From positions 1 to 64,000 of the forward strand of contig JAAYWB010000066.1 of assembly GCA_012516855.1 (NCBI GenBank): 64,000 bases of DNA. The letters are read 5' to 3'. The stretch comes from Candidatus Cloacimonadota bacterium. Lineage in GTDB: Bacteria > Cloacimonadota > Cloacimonadia > Cloacimonadales > Cloacimonadaceae. The notes beneath the pieces were generated by a model. The model searched no databases. It was not told the DNA's origin and saw only the letters and a program-made list of their open reading frames with translations. Every line of letters starts with the position of its first letter. The stretch's first letter is position 1. Both the position numbers and the translations under genes were made by a program. Positions 47,536 through 56,366 of this stretch are shown in pieces.

Positions 47536-48939
47536 TCAGTATCTGTAAAAGTCAGGCTTGTAAGGGCCTTCGATCGGAACGTTGATATATTCGGCCTGAT
47601 GCCTGCTCAGATGGGTAAGCTGAACCCCAAGTTTGTTCAAGTGCAATCTGGCCACTTCTTCATCGAGGGTCTTGGGCAGTGTGTAAACCCCGATCTTATG
47701 TTTGTTTTGCCAGAGTTCCAGTTGCGCCAGCACCTGATTGGTGAAGGAGCAGCTCATCACGAATGAGGGATGGCCGGTGGCGTTGCCAAGATTGACCAGC
47801 CGGCCCTCGGAAAGCAGGATTATCGATTTGCCGTTGGGCAGGTGGATCTTGTCAACTTGGGGCTTAACTGTTTCGCGCGTCACCCCTTCCAGGGAAAACA
47901 GCTTGTCCACCTGGATCTCGTTGTCGAAATGGCCGATATTGCAAACGATGGCGTGGTCTTTCATCTTGAGCATGTGGTCAACGCGGATCACGTCACAATT
48001 CCCGGTGGCGGTCACAAAGATGTCCGCCTCTTCCAGCATGTTATCCACGGTGTTCACTTCAAAGCCCTCCATGGCAGCCTGAAGCGCGCAGATGGGATCG
48101 ATCTCGCTTATCACAACCCTGGCGCCAAAGCCGCGCATCGACTGAGCGCAGCCTTTGCCGACGTCGCCATAACCGCAAACCATCACCACCTTTCCAGCCA
48201 CCATCACGTCGGTGCCACGCTTGATGCCGTCAGCCAGGGATTCACGGCAGCCGTAAAGGTTGTCGAACTTGGATTTGGTGACCGAATCGTTCACATTGAA
48301 AGCCGGAAAGAGCAATTCGCCGGCAGCCAGCTTCTGGTAAAGCCGATTAACGCCGGTGGTGGTCTCTTCGCTTACGCCTTTCAGGTTCTCAGACACCCTG
48401 TGCCATTTCTGGGGATCGTCCTCAAGGCCAGAGATGAGAAGTTCCTGCACGATCCTGAATTCGGCGGTTTCAGCGTTTGCCTTGGGCAGAACACCGGAAG
48501 CCGCGAATTCTTGTTCAAGTTTGTATCCTTCATGCACCATCAGGGTCGCGTCTCCCCCATCGTCCACAATGAGGTCAGGCCCGCCATCCGGCCAGGACAG
48601 CGCTTTCAGGGTGCATTGCCAGTATTCCTGAAGAGTTTCTCCCTTCCAGGCGAAAACGGGCACTCCGCCGGCAGCAATGGCCGCCGCCGCGTGGTCTTGG
48701 GTGGAAAAGATATTGCAGCTGGCCCAGCGGACTTTCGCACCGAGTTCCACAAGGGTCTCTATGAGAACCGCTGTCTGCACGGTCATGTGCAGGCTGCCGG
48801 TGATCCTGGCGCCCTGGAGCGGCTTCTTTCCATTGAACTTCCGGCGCAGAGCCATCAATCCGGGCATTTCGATCTCAGCCAGCTTGATCTCTTTGCGGCC
48901 AAAATCGGCCAAAGTGATATCGGCCACTGAATATTCCAT
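47536..48939 (-). CDS. ahcY: Adenosylhomocysteinase
   Basis: A 467-residue S-adenosylhomocysteine hydrolase that splits SAH to adenosine and homocysteine and so relieves product inhibition of methyltransferases. The NAD site GYGDVGKG follows [20 protein letters not shown], and the protein ends in DFYRY, like the family's usual K/R-Y end. The length of about 467 indicates the long bacterial form with the 40-residue insertion. The ATG at 48939 is preferred over the one at 48948 because AGGA lies 8 bases upstream of it. It follows the pnp terminator; no riboswitch was recognised in the short leader. Confidence 0.94.
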   Translation of the reverse strand: MEYSVADITLADFGRKEIKLAEIEMPGLMALRRKFNGKKPLQGARITGSLHMTVQTAVLIETLVELGAKVRWASCNIFSTQDHAAAAIAAGGVPVFAWKGETLQEYWQCTLKALSWPDGGPDLIVDDGGDATLMVHEGYKLEQEFAASGVLPKANAETAEFRIVQELLISGLEDDPQKWHRVSENLKGVSEETTTGVNRLYQKLAAGELLFPAFNVNDSVTKSKFDNLYGCRESLADGIKRGTDVMVAGKVVMVCGYGDVGKGCAQSMRGFGARVVISEIDPICALQAAMEGFEVNTVDNMLEEADIFVTATGNCDVIRVDHMLKMKDHAIVCNIGHFDNEIQVDKLFSLEGVTRETVKPQVDKIHLPNGKSIILLSEGRLVNLGNATGHPSFVMSCSFTNQVLAQLELWQNKHKIGVYTLPKTLDEEVARLHLNKLGVQLTHLSRHQAEYINVPIEGPYKPDFYRY

Positions 48940-48955
48940 GTTTTCCATCCTGTGA

Positions 48956-48995
48956 AAAAGTTAAGTGCCGGACCCAATGACTATGGCTCCGGCAC
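48956..48995 (-). terminator. Terminator after pnp
   Basis: A perfect 8-bp stem (GTGCCGGA/TCCGGCAC) with a 15-base loop, followed by TTAACTTTTT on the minus strand, between the pnp stop and ahcY. The large loop makes it only moderately convincing, so partial read-through into ahcY is possible. Confidence 0.65.
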
Positions 48996-49006
48996 GGTTT
49001 AATCAG

Positions 49007-51217
49007 TTATCTTCTGTGGGACCCGCCGCCGCGTCCGGAATTGCGGCGGTTGCCGCCCCTGTCATCACGCCTTGGGGGACGTTCATGCTTGGGAGCGTTG
49101 GGATCGGGCTCGGGATTGCCTTCAACGCCTTTCATGGTGAGCGCCAGCTTGCCTTTGTCCATTCCCAGGCTCTTCACATGGACGATATCTCCCAATTTGA
49201 CCATGTCTTCCGGATGCCCGATACGTGTGTGGTGCATCTGGGAAACGTGGACCATGCCTTCTTTGGCGCCGCCAAGTATCTTCACAAACACGCCGTAAGG
49301 CTCGATCCGGGTGACGGGACCTTCAAATTCTTCTCCAACTTCTGGATCGATGGCGATGCCTTTGATGATCTCCTTGGCTTTCATGATCGAATCCTTGTTC
49401 GGGGAAAGGATACGCACGGTGCCGTCGTCGTTGATGTCGATCTCCGCCTGGCAAGCTTCGATGATCGATTTGATCATCTTTCCGCTCGGCCCGATGATTT
49501 CGCCAATCTTGTCCACGGGGACCTTGAAAGCTTCAATGCGTGGAGCTGTCGGGGCAAGGTCTTCTCTGGGCTCGGGTATGCATTCGCCCATGATGTCCAG
49601 AATGCGGAAACGCGCTGTATGCGCTTTTTCCAAAGCGATGCGCATGATGTCTCGGGTGATGCCTTCCACTTTGATGTCCATTTGCATGGCGGTGATGCCT
49701 TTGCGGGTGCCGGCGCACTTGAAGTCCATGTCGCCCAGATGGTCTTCCAGGCCCATGATGTCGGTGAGGATCACGTATTTGTCGCCATCCATGATCAGAC
49801 CGTTGGCAATTCCCGCCACCGGTGCCTTGATGGGAACGCCCGCGGCCATCATTGCCAGGCAGCCGCTGCATATTGAAGCCTGGGACGAGGAACCGTTTGA
49901 TTCCAGGGTGTCAGCCACGATCCGTATCGTGTATGGAAAAGTCTCGCGGTCCGGCAAAACGGCTTTCAGGGCGCGTTCAGCCAGGTTTCCGTGCCCCAGT
50001 TCGCGGCGTCCAACGGGACCCATTCTGCCAGCTTCGCCCACGCTGAAGGGCGGGAAGTTGTAATGCAGGTAAAAGTGTTTCTTATACTCGACCTCGAGGC
50101 CATCGATAACCTGTTCGTCGCTGCCGCCGCCGAGGGTGACGGTGCCCAGGGACTGGGTTTCGCCCCTGGTGAACAGCGCGGAGCCATGCACGATAGGCAG
50201 AACGTCGATTTCGCAGGTGATGTCGCGGATGTCATCCAGGCTGCGTCCATCAACGCGGTGGTGTTTTTCCAGAATGGATTCACGCACGTAGCGGCGGATC
50301 AGCTCTTCAAAGGCAGCTTTGTACCATTTTTCATTCTCTTCGAAGCCTTCGGGGTCCTCTTCCAGAGCCTTTTCGAGCAACTCCGCTTCTGCGGCGTCGA
50401 AGGCGTCCTGGCGTTCCTGTTTGCCAAAGATGACGGCGGCTTCGGCGATGCGGCTTCCGTAGCCGGCTTCCACTTTGTCCATAATCTCGGCCGGTATCTC
50501 CAGCAAAGTCACTTCCACTTTTTCTTTGCCGATTTCGGCGGCCATATCCAGTTGCAGGGCGCAGAGCTTTTTAATCTCTTCGTGCCCGGTGTAAACTGCA
50601 TCCAGGATGGTCTCTTCACTCAGTTCCAGAGCCGAGGATTCCACCATCACCACCGAGGTGGCTGAAGCGGCCACGTCCAGGTCCAGCCTGGAATTTTCGT
50701 CCATCTGGCTCTTGTAGGGGTTAACAACAATCTGCCCGTCGATGTGGCCGACTTTCACGCCCGCGATGGGGCCGTGGAAAGGAATGTCGGAAAGGGTGAG
50801 GGCCAAAGAAGCGCCGAAAACGCCAAGGACAGAGGCGTCGTTCTCCCCGTCGTAAGCGAGGACGTTCAGAACAACGTGCACCTGGTTGCGGAATCCCTCA
50901 GGAAACAACGGCCTGATGCTGCGGTCAATGACCCTGGCAGAAAGGGTTGCGTCGGTTGTGGGACGGGCTTCGCGTTTGAAAAAGCCGCCGGGGATCTTGC
51001 CGCTGGCGTACATTTTTTCGATGTAATCAACCGTGAGCGGGAAGAAATCCTGGTTTTCAGCAGGCTCTTTGCTCATGGTGGCGGTAACGAGGACAGCGGT
51101 GCCCCCGTAACGGATGAAAACGCTTCCGTTGGCTTGTTTGGCCATTCTGCCGGTTTCCACGTAGAGCGGACGTCCGCAGAAATCGAGTTCGCGTTTGACA
51201 ATGTTGAAGTTATGCAT
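49007..51217 (-). CDS. pnp: Polyribonucleotide nucleotidyltransferase (PNPase)
   Basis: A 736-residue phosphorolytic 3'-5' exoribonuclease. Two RNase PH-type domains flank an all-helical linker, followed by a KH domain (IIGPSGKMIKSI near 575) and an S1 domain (GEEFEGPVTRIEPYGVFVKI near 640), and a Gly/Arg-rich tail. The ATG at 51217 has AGGAGA upstream. It lies 193 bases after rpsO, the same order as in E. coli. The leader holds a long hairpin 33 bases before the start (51250-51289), a feature that in E. coli is used for RNase III/PNPase autoregulation; whether this is so here is inference. Confidence 0.96.
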   Translation of the reverse strand: MHNFNIVKRELDFCGRPLYVETGRMAKQANGSVFIRYGGTAVLVTATMSKEPAENQDFFPLTVDYIEKMYASGKIPGGFFKREARPTTDATLSARVIDRSIRPLFPEGFRNQVHVVLNVLAYDGENDASVLGVFGASLALTLSDIPFHGPIAGVKVGHIDGQIVVNPYKSQMDENSRLDLDVAASATSVVMVESSALELSEETILDAVYTGHEEIKKLCALQLDMAAEIGKEKVEVTLLEIPAEIMDKVEAGYGSRIAEAAVIFGKQERQDAFDAAEAELLEKALEEDPEGFEENEKWYKAAFEELIRRYVRESILEKHHRVDGRSLDDIRDITCEIDVLPIVHGSALFTRGETQSLGTVTLGGGSDEQVIDGLEVEYKKHFYLHYNFPPFSVGEAGRMGPVGRRELGHGNLAERALKAVLPDRETFPYTIRIVADTLESNGSSSQASICSGCLAMMAAGVPIKAPVAGIANGLIMDGDKYVILTDIMGLEDHLGDMDFKCAGTRKGITAMQMDIKVEGITRDIMRIALEKAHTARFRILDIMGECIPEPREDLAPTAPRIEAFKVPVDKIGEIIGPSGKMIKSIIEACQAEIDINDDGTVRILSPNKDSIMKAKEIIKGIAIDPEVGEEFEGPVTRIEPYGVFVKILGGAKEGMVHVSQMHHTRIGHPEDMVKLGDIVHVKSLGMDKGKLALTMKGVEGNPEPDPNAPKHERPPRRDDRGGNRRNSGRGGGSHRR

Positions 51218-51249
51218 ATATTTCTCCTGGTTGTTCCGAGGGAGAAGAA

Positions 51250-51289
51250 GCAATAGGCTGAATTCCCGGAGTGGCTTTCAGCTTATTGC
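51250..51289 (-). promoter_or_regulatory. Hairpin in the pnp leader
   Basis: Arms GCAATAGGCTGAA (51250-51262) and TTCAGCTTATTGC (51277-51289) form a 13-bp stem with one mismatch or wobble pair and a 14-base loop, ending 33 bases upstream of the pnp ATG. A second perfect 8-bp hairpin, GTCCGGAA/TTCCGGAC, lies at 51319-51337. The arrangement resembles a PNPase leader control site. Confidence 0.55.
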
Positions 51290-51353
51290 TCGTACTCCCC
51301 TGGAGGTTGAAGTCTCGTGTCCGGAACCGTTCCGGACGTTTAGATAAGAGAAA

Positions 51354-51407
51354 GGTGGATCCCGCCAAAACAATTTAGTGAGAATCCACCTCGTCCTATT
51401 TTGGCGG
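51354..51407 (-). promoter_or_regulatory. Interleaved stems after rpsO (possible pseudoknot)
   Basis: In minus-strand order: CCGCCAAAA (51407-51399), GGTGGAT (51390-51384), TTTTGGCGG (51370-51362), ATCCACC (51360-51354). The first pairs with the third (9 bp) and the second with the fourth (7 bp), an H-type pseudoknot order or two exclusive folds. It begins 4 bases after the rpsO stop. Confidence 0.5.
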
Positions 51408-51410
51408 AAT

Positions 51411-51680
51411 TTATCTGCGGATTTTAAGCGCTTTGATCAGCTCGCGGTAGCGGTTGATGTCTTTCCGCATGAGGTAGTCAAGCAAGCGCCTTCTCTGCCC
51501 GATCAGTTTCAACAGCCCGCGTCTGGTGCTGAAGTCTTTGGAATGCTCTTTCAGGTGGGTCGTTATGTCATTGATCCGCCGGGTGAGAAGAGCAACCTGA
51601 ACTTCAGGCGAGCCGGTGTCTGATTCATGGAGTTTAAACTCTGCCATGATAGCCGTTTTGGCCTCAGGTTTAAGTGCCAT
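51411..51680 (-). CDS. rpsO: 30S ribosomal protein S15
   Basis: An 89-residue S15 protein of the small-subunit platform, of standard length. The core [20 protein letters not shown] and the earlier [13 protein letters not shown] are diagnostic. The ATG at 51680 has GGAGA 6 bases upstream. In E. coli S15 controls its own translation through a pseudoknot in its leader; here an interleaved pair of stems lies after, not before, the gene. The upstream region carries a TATATTTG element near 51760-51767 on the minus strand, reminiscent of Bacteroidetes -7 boxes. Confidence 0.97.
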   Translation of the reverse strand: MALKPEAKTAIMAEFKLHESDTGSPEVQVALLTRRINDITTHLKEHSKDFSTRRGLLKLIGQRRRLLDYLMRKDINRYRELIKALKIRR

Positions 51681-52063
51681 TTCATTCTCCTATGGAATTT
51701 TGTGTCAGCTTTTTGGATGCAGGCGATTTGTCCAGTTCTTTTTTCCGCCCCCTTGCAAATATAATGTTTACCCATCACGATATCCTGACGGTCAGACCCT
51801 TAGCGCTTGATTCCATCCCTCTCCCCCGCCTCCCGGTAAATCCTCGCATCGGATGCGGATATCGGGCGGGAGGCCCTTCTGTATCCAGATAAAGGGCCTT
51901 AACGGCCTGAGGATATCGATTCTCCCGACCACGGGCTGTCGTCGAGCGAAGGATGAGCTTCGACGGCAGCAATGAATGAACCTTTTGATACTTCCTTTCA
52001 TCCATGCCGACTGCGTTCGCTGTACGCCAAGGCCAGCATCGAAATAGGGACTTTACCCGTCCA
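51681..52063. other. Non-coding region between rpsO and the TPR gene
   Basis: It contains the rpsO upstream sequence with a TATATTTG element, the second full copy of the dispersed repeat (51824-51911) and no credible gene. Two overlapping short frames near 51775-52005 only translate the repeat. Confidence 0.6.
51824..51911 (-). repeat. Dispersed structured intergenic repeat, copy B
   Basis: Minus-strand reading begins CAGGCCGTTAAGGCCCTTT, then a nested structure: outer stem GCCTCCCG/CGGGAGGC and inner stem TCCGCATC/GATGCGAG. It is the most complete copy, matching copy A in the first module and copies A and C in the hairpin part. Confidence 0.7.
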
Positions 52064-52094
52064 TAAAAAAAGAACGCCCGGAAAACCCGGGCGT
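52064..52094 (-). terminator. Rho-independent terminator after the TPR gene
   Basis: A perfect 8-bp stem (ACGCCCGG/CCGGGCGT) with a 5-base loop is followed on the minus strand by TTCTTTTTTT, 24 bases after the stop. Confidence 0.9.
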
Positions 52095-52117
52095 CTTTAC
52101 AATCATAACTATTATAT

Positions 52118-53722
52118 TTATTGCAACTTGCCGATGAGTTCGTTAACCCGGCCGAGCCGGTTGTTGATGTCGTTTATAGCGGACGATTCGCTGGCTCTGT
52201 TTCTGGCGCTGTTCAGGTGATCCCTTGATTTGCCAAGCAACGATTGGGCGTTGCCTTTGGCCGCGTCGCGCTTCTTTCTGAGGTCGGTGGCTTTTTTGCC
52301 GACCGCGGCTGAGGCCTGGCGGTCCAAATCCAGATAGGTGTTGTAGGCGTCGGTGCCGCGAGACTGGAAGACCGAAGCCAGGATCACGTAAGGCTGATAC
52401 AGGCTGGAGTCTTTGGAAAGGGTGAGGTTAGCGTTGGTTTCCGCGTCGTTGTATTTATTCTGGGAGAGGTAGATGGCGGCCAGGTTCAGGTAAACGTAAG
52501 GATTGTTGGGGTCAACCTTCTTGAGGGCATTGACGGTTTCGATCGCCTTGGAATCCTTGTTGTCCGTGCGGTAGAGGTTCACCAGGTTCAGATAGGCGTT
52601 CACGTTGTTGGGATCGTTTTTGATCAGGCCTTCGTATTTGGCGATGGCGTCCTGGATGCGTCCGCTCTTCTGATAGGCAGTTGCCAGGCGGCTGCTGACG
52701 AGATCGTTGTCCGGGGCCAGTTCAAAGGCTTCTTCGAGGAGGGGAATCGATTCGGCATAGCTACCCTCATCGTAAAGCATGAAAGCCAGGCGAACGTTGG
52801 CCGCCGAATATTCCGGATCGATGGCAAGGGCTTTCTGGAATGAGGCTTTGGCCTTGGCGGAATTGCCCTGCTGGACATACAGGTTGCCCACGGCCAGCCA
52901 GGTTTCGGCATCTTTGGAGGCTTCTGCGTAACCTTCCAACAGGGCGATGCGCTTGGCGGTCTGATTGGTTTTTTCATAGATGTCATTCAGCGCGCGCATG
53001 ATGGTGATGTTCTTAGGATCGATTTCGTCGCCTTTCACGAAGGTGGCTTCGGCCAGATCGATACGGTCGGTTTTAAGGTAGGTGTTACCAAGGATGATAT
53101 AGGCTTCCACCTTGTCCGGCTTCAGCGCCACGACCTGCTTGAGCGATTTTTCGGCCTCCACGTAGTTGCCGTTGTTGTAATAGCTGGTGGCGATGTTGAA
53201 GATCTTGTCCATCTCGCCGGAGATGAACCCGTCAAGTTCTTTCATCATGCCGTTGTCCAAAGCCTGCCAGCGGGAGGTTTTTTCCTTGCCAACGTTGAAG
53301 CTGATCTGTTTGAGTTCTCCGGAAAGGGTGCTGTACATACGCATTGTGATGTTATAAAGGCCGCGGCTTTCGCTCACATTGCCTATCAGGATCACATCGG
53401 AAGCGAGGGTTTTGGATATTTCCACCAACTCTTCCTTCTCGAGGTCTTCCACGTCCCTGTATCCGGATTCGCGGAAGTGCGCTGCCGTTTCGTCCATGTC
53501 CAGAAGAACGTAATTGGCATATTTGTCGAAAGTGAGGTCAAGATCTCTCACAGTGAGGATCTTGGTGATATAACGGCTGGAACTGTCCAGCGCCTTCAAG
53601 GGCAGGATCGCCACTTTGGTGGTGATTTCAGCCTTGGGCACGGCCTCGGTGACGGTTTTGGTGCCGGCACAGGCATAGAGGCCAAGCATAACGGCGAGGA
53701 CGATTACTATCCATTTGTTCAT
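52118..53722 (-). CDS. TPR-repeat lipoprotein
   Basis: A 534-residue lipoprotein. LYAC near residues 15-18 is the lipobox. Residues about 35-170 look like a CsgG/TolB-N-like envelope domain (VAILPLKALDSS, ASDVILIGNVSE). About residues 180-430 are seven or eight tetratricopeptide repeats (for example AEKSLKQVVALKPDK and AKASFQKALAIDPEY). A lysine/arginine-rich helical tail ends the protein. The TPRs indicate a scaffold for an envelope complex; no enzyme motif is seen. The ATG at 53722 has GGGAGG upstream. A terminator follows directly, so it is a single-gene unit. Confidence 0.82.
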   Translation of the reverse strand: MNKWIVIVLAVMLGLYACAGTKTVTEAVPKAEITTKVAILPLKALDSSSRYITKILTVRDLDLTFDKYANYVLLDMDETAAHFRESGYRDVEDLEKEELVEISKTLASDVILIGNVSESRGLYNITMRMYSTLSGELKQISFNVGKEKTSRWQALDNGMMKELDGFISGEMDKIFNIATSYYNNGNYVEAEKSLKQVVALKPDKVEAYIILGNTYLKTDRIDLAEATFVKGDEIDPKNITIMRALNDIYEKTNQTAKRIALLEGYAEASKDAETWLAVGNLYVQQGNSAKAKASFQKALAIDPEYSAANVRLAFMLYDEGSYAESIPLLEEAFELAPDNDLVSSRLATAYQKSGRIQDAIAKYEGLIKNDPNNVNAYLNLVNLYRTDNKDSKAIETVNALKKVDPNNPYVYLNLAAIYLSQNKYNDAETNANLTLSKDSSLYQPYVILASVFQSRGTDAYNTYLDLDRQASAAVGKKATDLRKKRDAAKGNAQSLLGKSRDHLNSARNRASESSAINDINNRLGRVNELIGKLQ

Positions 53723-53760
53723 TAATTCCTCCCGGAAATTATATTTCTCTTCTATTGTCG

Positions 53761-53790
53761 CAAAGCATTTCCAACGGCCTTATCTGTCAA
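53761..53790 (-). promoter_or_regulatory. Candidate promoter of the TPR gene
   Basis: TTGACA at 53785-53790 with AAATGCTTTG 14-23 bases downstream, about 60 bases before the start. It is flanked by an imperfect inverted repeat, GGCTTATC/GATAAGGCC. Confidence 0.4.
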
Positions 53791-53812
53791 GAAAAAGCTG
53801 CCGGATAAGCCG

Positions 53813-54520
53813 TCAGATTGTTCTCAAACTGCCGTGGGTGATCGTTTCAATCCTGCCTTCATTGTCTCTCAAAAGCAGGAAACCTTCGTCTGAAAGCCCA
53901 GATATCCTCCCCCTCAGCATTGAGCCGCCGGATTCAAGCTCCGCCTCCCGCCCCAAGCCATACAGGTGTTTGCCGCAATAGTCAAGATACACCTCCGGCG
54001 TGGCAAGCATGGCGGAATGGTTGCGAATACTTTGAACCACCAAGCTGGCAAGACAGTTGTTGGATACAGGCATCTTCATGTAGGAGGATAGATTGGCCGC
54101 ATTCAGTTCAAGTAATACATCATCCATTTCGCAGTTGCTGTTCAAGCCCAGGCTGACCAGGTAACGGGAGGGATTTTGCCGATGCTGGCAGAGGATCCCG
54201 GCCAGTTTTTTATCCTCCAGATAGAGGTCATTGGGCCACTTCACGCTGAGCTTATCAAGCCCGAATGACCGGGAAAGCACGTTGTGAAGACAATAACCCA
54301 CATAGAGAGGAAAAGAAGGCACAGCCCGGGGATAATGGAAATCAAAACTGAGCCAGAGGCCGCCCCGGGGAGAATGCCAGGTGTTTTCGTTGCGCCCGAC
54401 CCCGGCGGTTTGGCGTTTGGCGCGGACAATCCAGCGGTCGGAGGCTGAACCGATGGAGGCCAGCCTGTCATATTCCAGAATGCTGTTGTCCAAAGTATCG
54501 TATAAAAGCCTTGTGATCAT
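53813..54520 (-). CDS. birA: Biotin-[acetyl-CoA carboxylase] ligase, monofunctional
   Basis: A 235-residue biotin protein ligase without the N-terminal DNA-binding domain of E. coli BirA, so it should only attach biotin and not act as repressor. Key segments are the adenylate loop RQTAGVGRNENTW, SPRGGLWLSF, KWPNDLYLEDKKLAGIL and a small C-terminal SH3-like domain. The usual GRGR of the first loop is altered (GVGR), a modest departure. The ATG overlaps the queA stop as ATGA. Biotin-dependent enzymes are not in the window. Confidence 0.88.
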   Translation of the reverse strand: MITRLLYDTLDNSILEYDRLASIGSASDRWIVRAKRQTAGVGRNENTWHSPRGGLWLSFDFHYPRAVPSFPLYVGYCLHNVLSRSFGLDKLSVKWPNDLYLEDKKLAGILCQHRQNPSRYLVSLGLNSNCEMDDVLLELNAANLSSYMKMPVSNNCLASLVVQSIRNHSAMLATPEVYLDYCGKHLYGLGREAELESGGSMLRGRISGLSDEGFLLLRDNEGRIETITHGSLRTI

Positions 54521-55590
54521 GAGATATACATCGCGTCGCCGTAGCTGAAGAAGCGGTATTTTTCGTCAACCGCGAGCTGATATGCCCGGCGCACCAGTTC
54601 ATGGCCCGCAAAGGCGGAAACCATCATCAGCAGGGTCGATTTGGGCAGATGGAAATTCGTGATGAGGGCATCGGCGACCTTGATCTCACGGCCGGGATAG
54701 ATGAAAATGTCAGTCCAAAGCGAGCCGCTTTTGAGGCTTTTGCCATTCCAGAAACTTTCCAGGGTGCGCACGGAAGTGCTGCCCACGGCGATAACGCGCC
54801 GCCCTTCAGCTTTGGCGGAGTTGATTTCCGCGGCCGTTTCCTCCGGCATGGTGCAAAACTCGCTGTGCATCTTGTGGGCGTCAACGCGCTGGCTTTTCAC
54901 CGGCAAAAAGGTTCCCATCCCCACATGGAGGATCACCTCCACCACCAGCACCCCTTTTTGCTTCAGCGCTTCCAGCAATTCAGAGCTGAAGTGAAGTCCG
55001 GCGGTGGGAGCAGCCACGGAGCCAGGTGATTTCGCATAAACGGTTTGATAGTCGCCGCGGTCGGATGAATTGTCCGGACGCTTGATGTAAGGCGGCAGGG
55101 GAACGTGTCCAATCCTTTCTATTTCTTGCCAGTAAGTATCCGGCTCCCCGAATTCGATTTCCCGCAATCCGTCTTCGTCAGCCAGAGACAGCCAGCCTTT
55201 CAAGGTTGGTGAGAATCGCAGCCACTGCTCGGTTTTGAGCCTTTTGCCGGGATGGACCATGCATTTCCAGCGCGCTTCATCCAGCTTGTGCAAAAGCAGC
55301 ACCTCTATCCTGGTGCCGGTGGATTTTTCCCCGAAGAGGCGGGCGGGAATCACCTTGCTGGAATTCAAAACCAGCACCTCACCGGGAGCGAGGAGACCCA
55401 AAACATCCGAAAACCTGCGGTGGACAATGTTTCCCGTGGACATTTCCACACACATCAGGCGGGAACTTTCCCGCCGCGCAAGGGGATGCTGGGCAATAAG
55501 CTCCGGCGGCAATTCATAGTTGTAGCTTTCGACGTCAAGAAGGTCCGGCACGGCCTGAAAGTCCTGGTGGGAGATTGGATTTGGCTTCAA
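54517..55590 (-). CDS. queA: S-adenosylmethionine:tRNA ribosyltransferase-isomerase
   Basis: A 357-residue QueA that transfers the ribosyl part of SAM to 7-aminomethyl-7-deazaguanine in tRNA, giving epoxyqueuosine. Recognisable blocks are YELPPELIAQHPL near 25-37, VLVLNSSKVIPARL near 72-85, the AAPTAGLHFS stretch, LHVGMGTFLPV and the final YRFFSYGDAM. The start is a TTG at 55590 overlapping the SDR stop as TTGA; no better start is seen near. It fits with FolE2, encoded at the left of the window, in queuosine synthesis. Confidence 0.94.
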   Translation of the reverse strand: MKPNPISHQDFQAVPDLLDVESYNYELPPELIAQHPLARRESSRLMCVEMSTGNIVHRRFSDVLGLLAPGEVLVLNSSKVIPARLFGEKSTGTRIEVLLLHKLDEARWKCMVHPGKRLKTEQWLRFSPTLKGWLSLADEDGLREIEFGEPDTYWQEIERIGHVPLPPYIKRPDNSSDRGDYQTVYAKSPGSVAAPTAGLHFSSELLEALKQKGVLVVEVILHVGMGTFLPVKSQRVDAHKMHSEFCTMPEETAAEINSAKAEGRRVIAVGSTSVRTLESFWNGKSLKSGSLWTDIFIYPGREIKVADALITNFHLPKSTLLMMVSAFAGHELVRRAYQLAVDEKYRFFSYGDAMYIS

Positions 55591-56366
55591 TTGCCGGTTT
55601 CGGGCGAAGCGGGCAGGGGCGCTGAGGCGCCTCCGTCGATCACCAGGTTCTGGCCGGTGAGGTTGGCCAGTTCTTCACTCAACAGCAGTTCCGCCACGCG
55701 CTTCAGTTCCTGCATGGAGACGAGTTTTCCGGTGGGGCTGGCCGCCCGGTACGCAGCGAAATAGCGTTGGCGGAAAGCCAGGTATTCACCCTCGTAGTCG
55801 CTTTCAAGGTCAGTTTCCACCGGGGCCGGAGAAATGGAGTTGATCAAAACGTTGTCCGGGGCAGCCTCCAAAGCCACGCTGCGGACCAGATTCACGATCG
55901 CGGCTTTCGCTGCCGCGTAGGCAGAACCGCTGTGCAGGCCGGTTTGGACCACGTTCGAAGCGAACATCACGATCCGGCCAAATCTACCACTCAACATACC
56001 CGGCAGACAAGCCTTGAGGACATTATAGGCCATGCTCACGTTGGCGTTAAATATTTCACTCCAAATAAGGGGCTCGCCCTTAGCCAGAGTTCTGGCGTCG
56101 TAGCTGCGTATCGCGGCTGTGTGCACAAGCCTGGCCGGAACGGCGTCCAAGGCCCGGCAAGCTTCATCCAGGGCGGCTTTGAAAGAGGCAAGGTCGCGCA
56201 AGTCGCAGGCTTTGATCATTATCTCCGGCCGGGAACTCAGCTTTTCCAAACGCCGGCCATCGGAATGTATCAACAAGAGCATCGGCAAACGCGTTTCCGC
56301 CCAGGCCTGGGCGAGGTAAGACCCCACCTGGCCGTTGGCGCCGGTGATGATCAGCAACTGCTTCAT
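55587..56366 (-). CDS. Short-chain dehydrogenase/reductase
   Basis: A 259-residue classical SDR. TGANGQVG (8-15) binds the dinucleotide, and the catalytic Ser/Tyr/Lys are in SNVVQTG...SAYAAAK. The C-terminal NLTGQNLVIDGG is typical of FabG-like reductases, but the substrate is unknown. The usual NNAG motif after strand four reads HTAAI here, so it is not a standard FabG. It is coupled by ATGA/TTGA overlaps between coaBC and queA. Confidence 0.85.
   Translation of the reverse strand: MKQLLIITGANGQVGSYLAQAWAETRLPMLLLIHSDGRRLEKLSSRPEIMIKACDLRDLASFKAALDEACRALDAVPARLVHTAAIRSYDARTLAKGEPLIWSEIFNANVSMAYNVLKACLPGMLSGRFGRIVMFASNVVQTGLHSGSAYAAAKAAIVNLVRSVALEAAPDNVLINSISPAPVETDLESDYEGEYLAFRQRYFAAYRAASPTGKLVSMQELKRVAELLLSEELANLTGQNLVIDGGASAPLPASPETGN

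Noticed and set aside
47770-48930. A 386-codon plus-strand frame inside ahcY
   Set aside because: Antisense shadow of S-adenosylhomocysteinase.
48940-49006. An SAH riboswitch ahead of ahcY
   Set aside because: The space before ahcY is only 67 bases and is taken up by the pnp terminator; no riboswitch core was recognised.
51775-52005. Two short minus-strand frames between rpsO and the TPR gene
   Set aside because: They run straight through the dispersed structured repeat and have no family resemblance.
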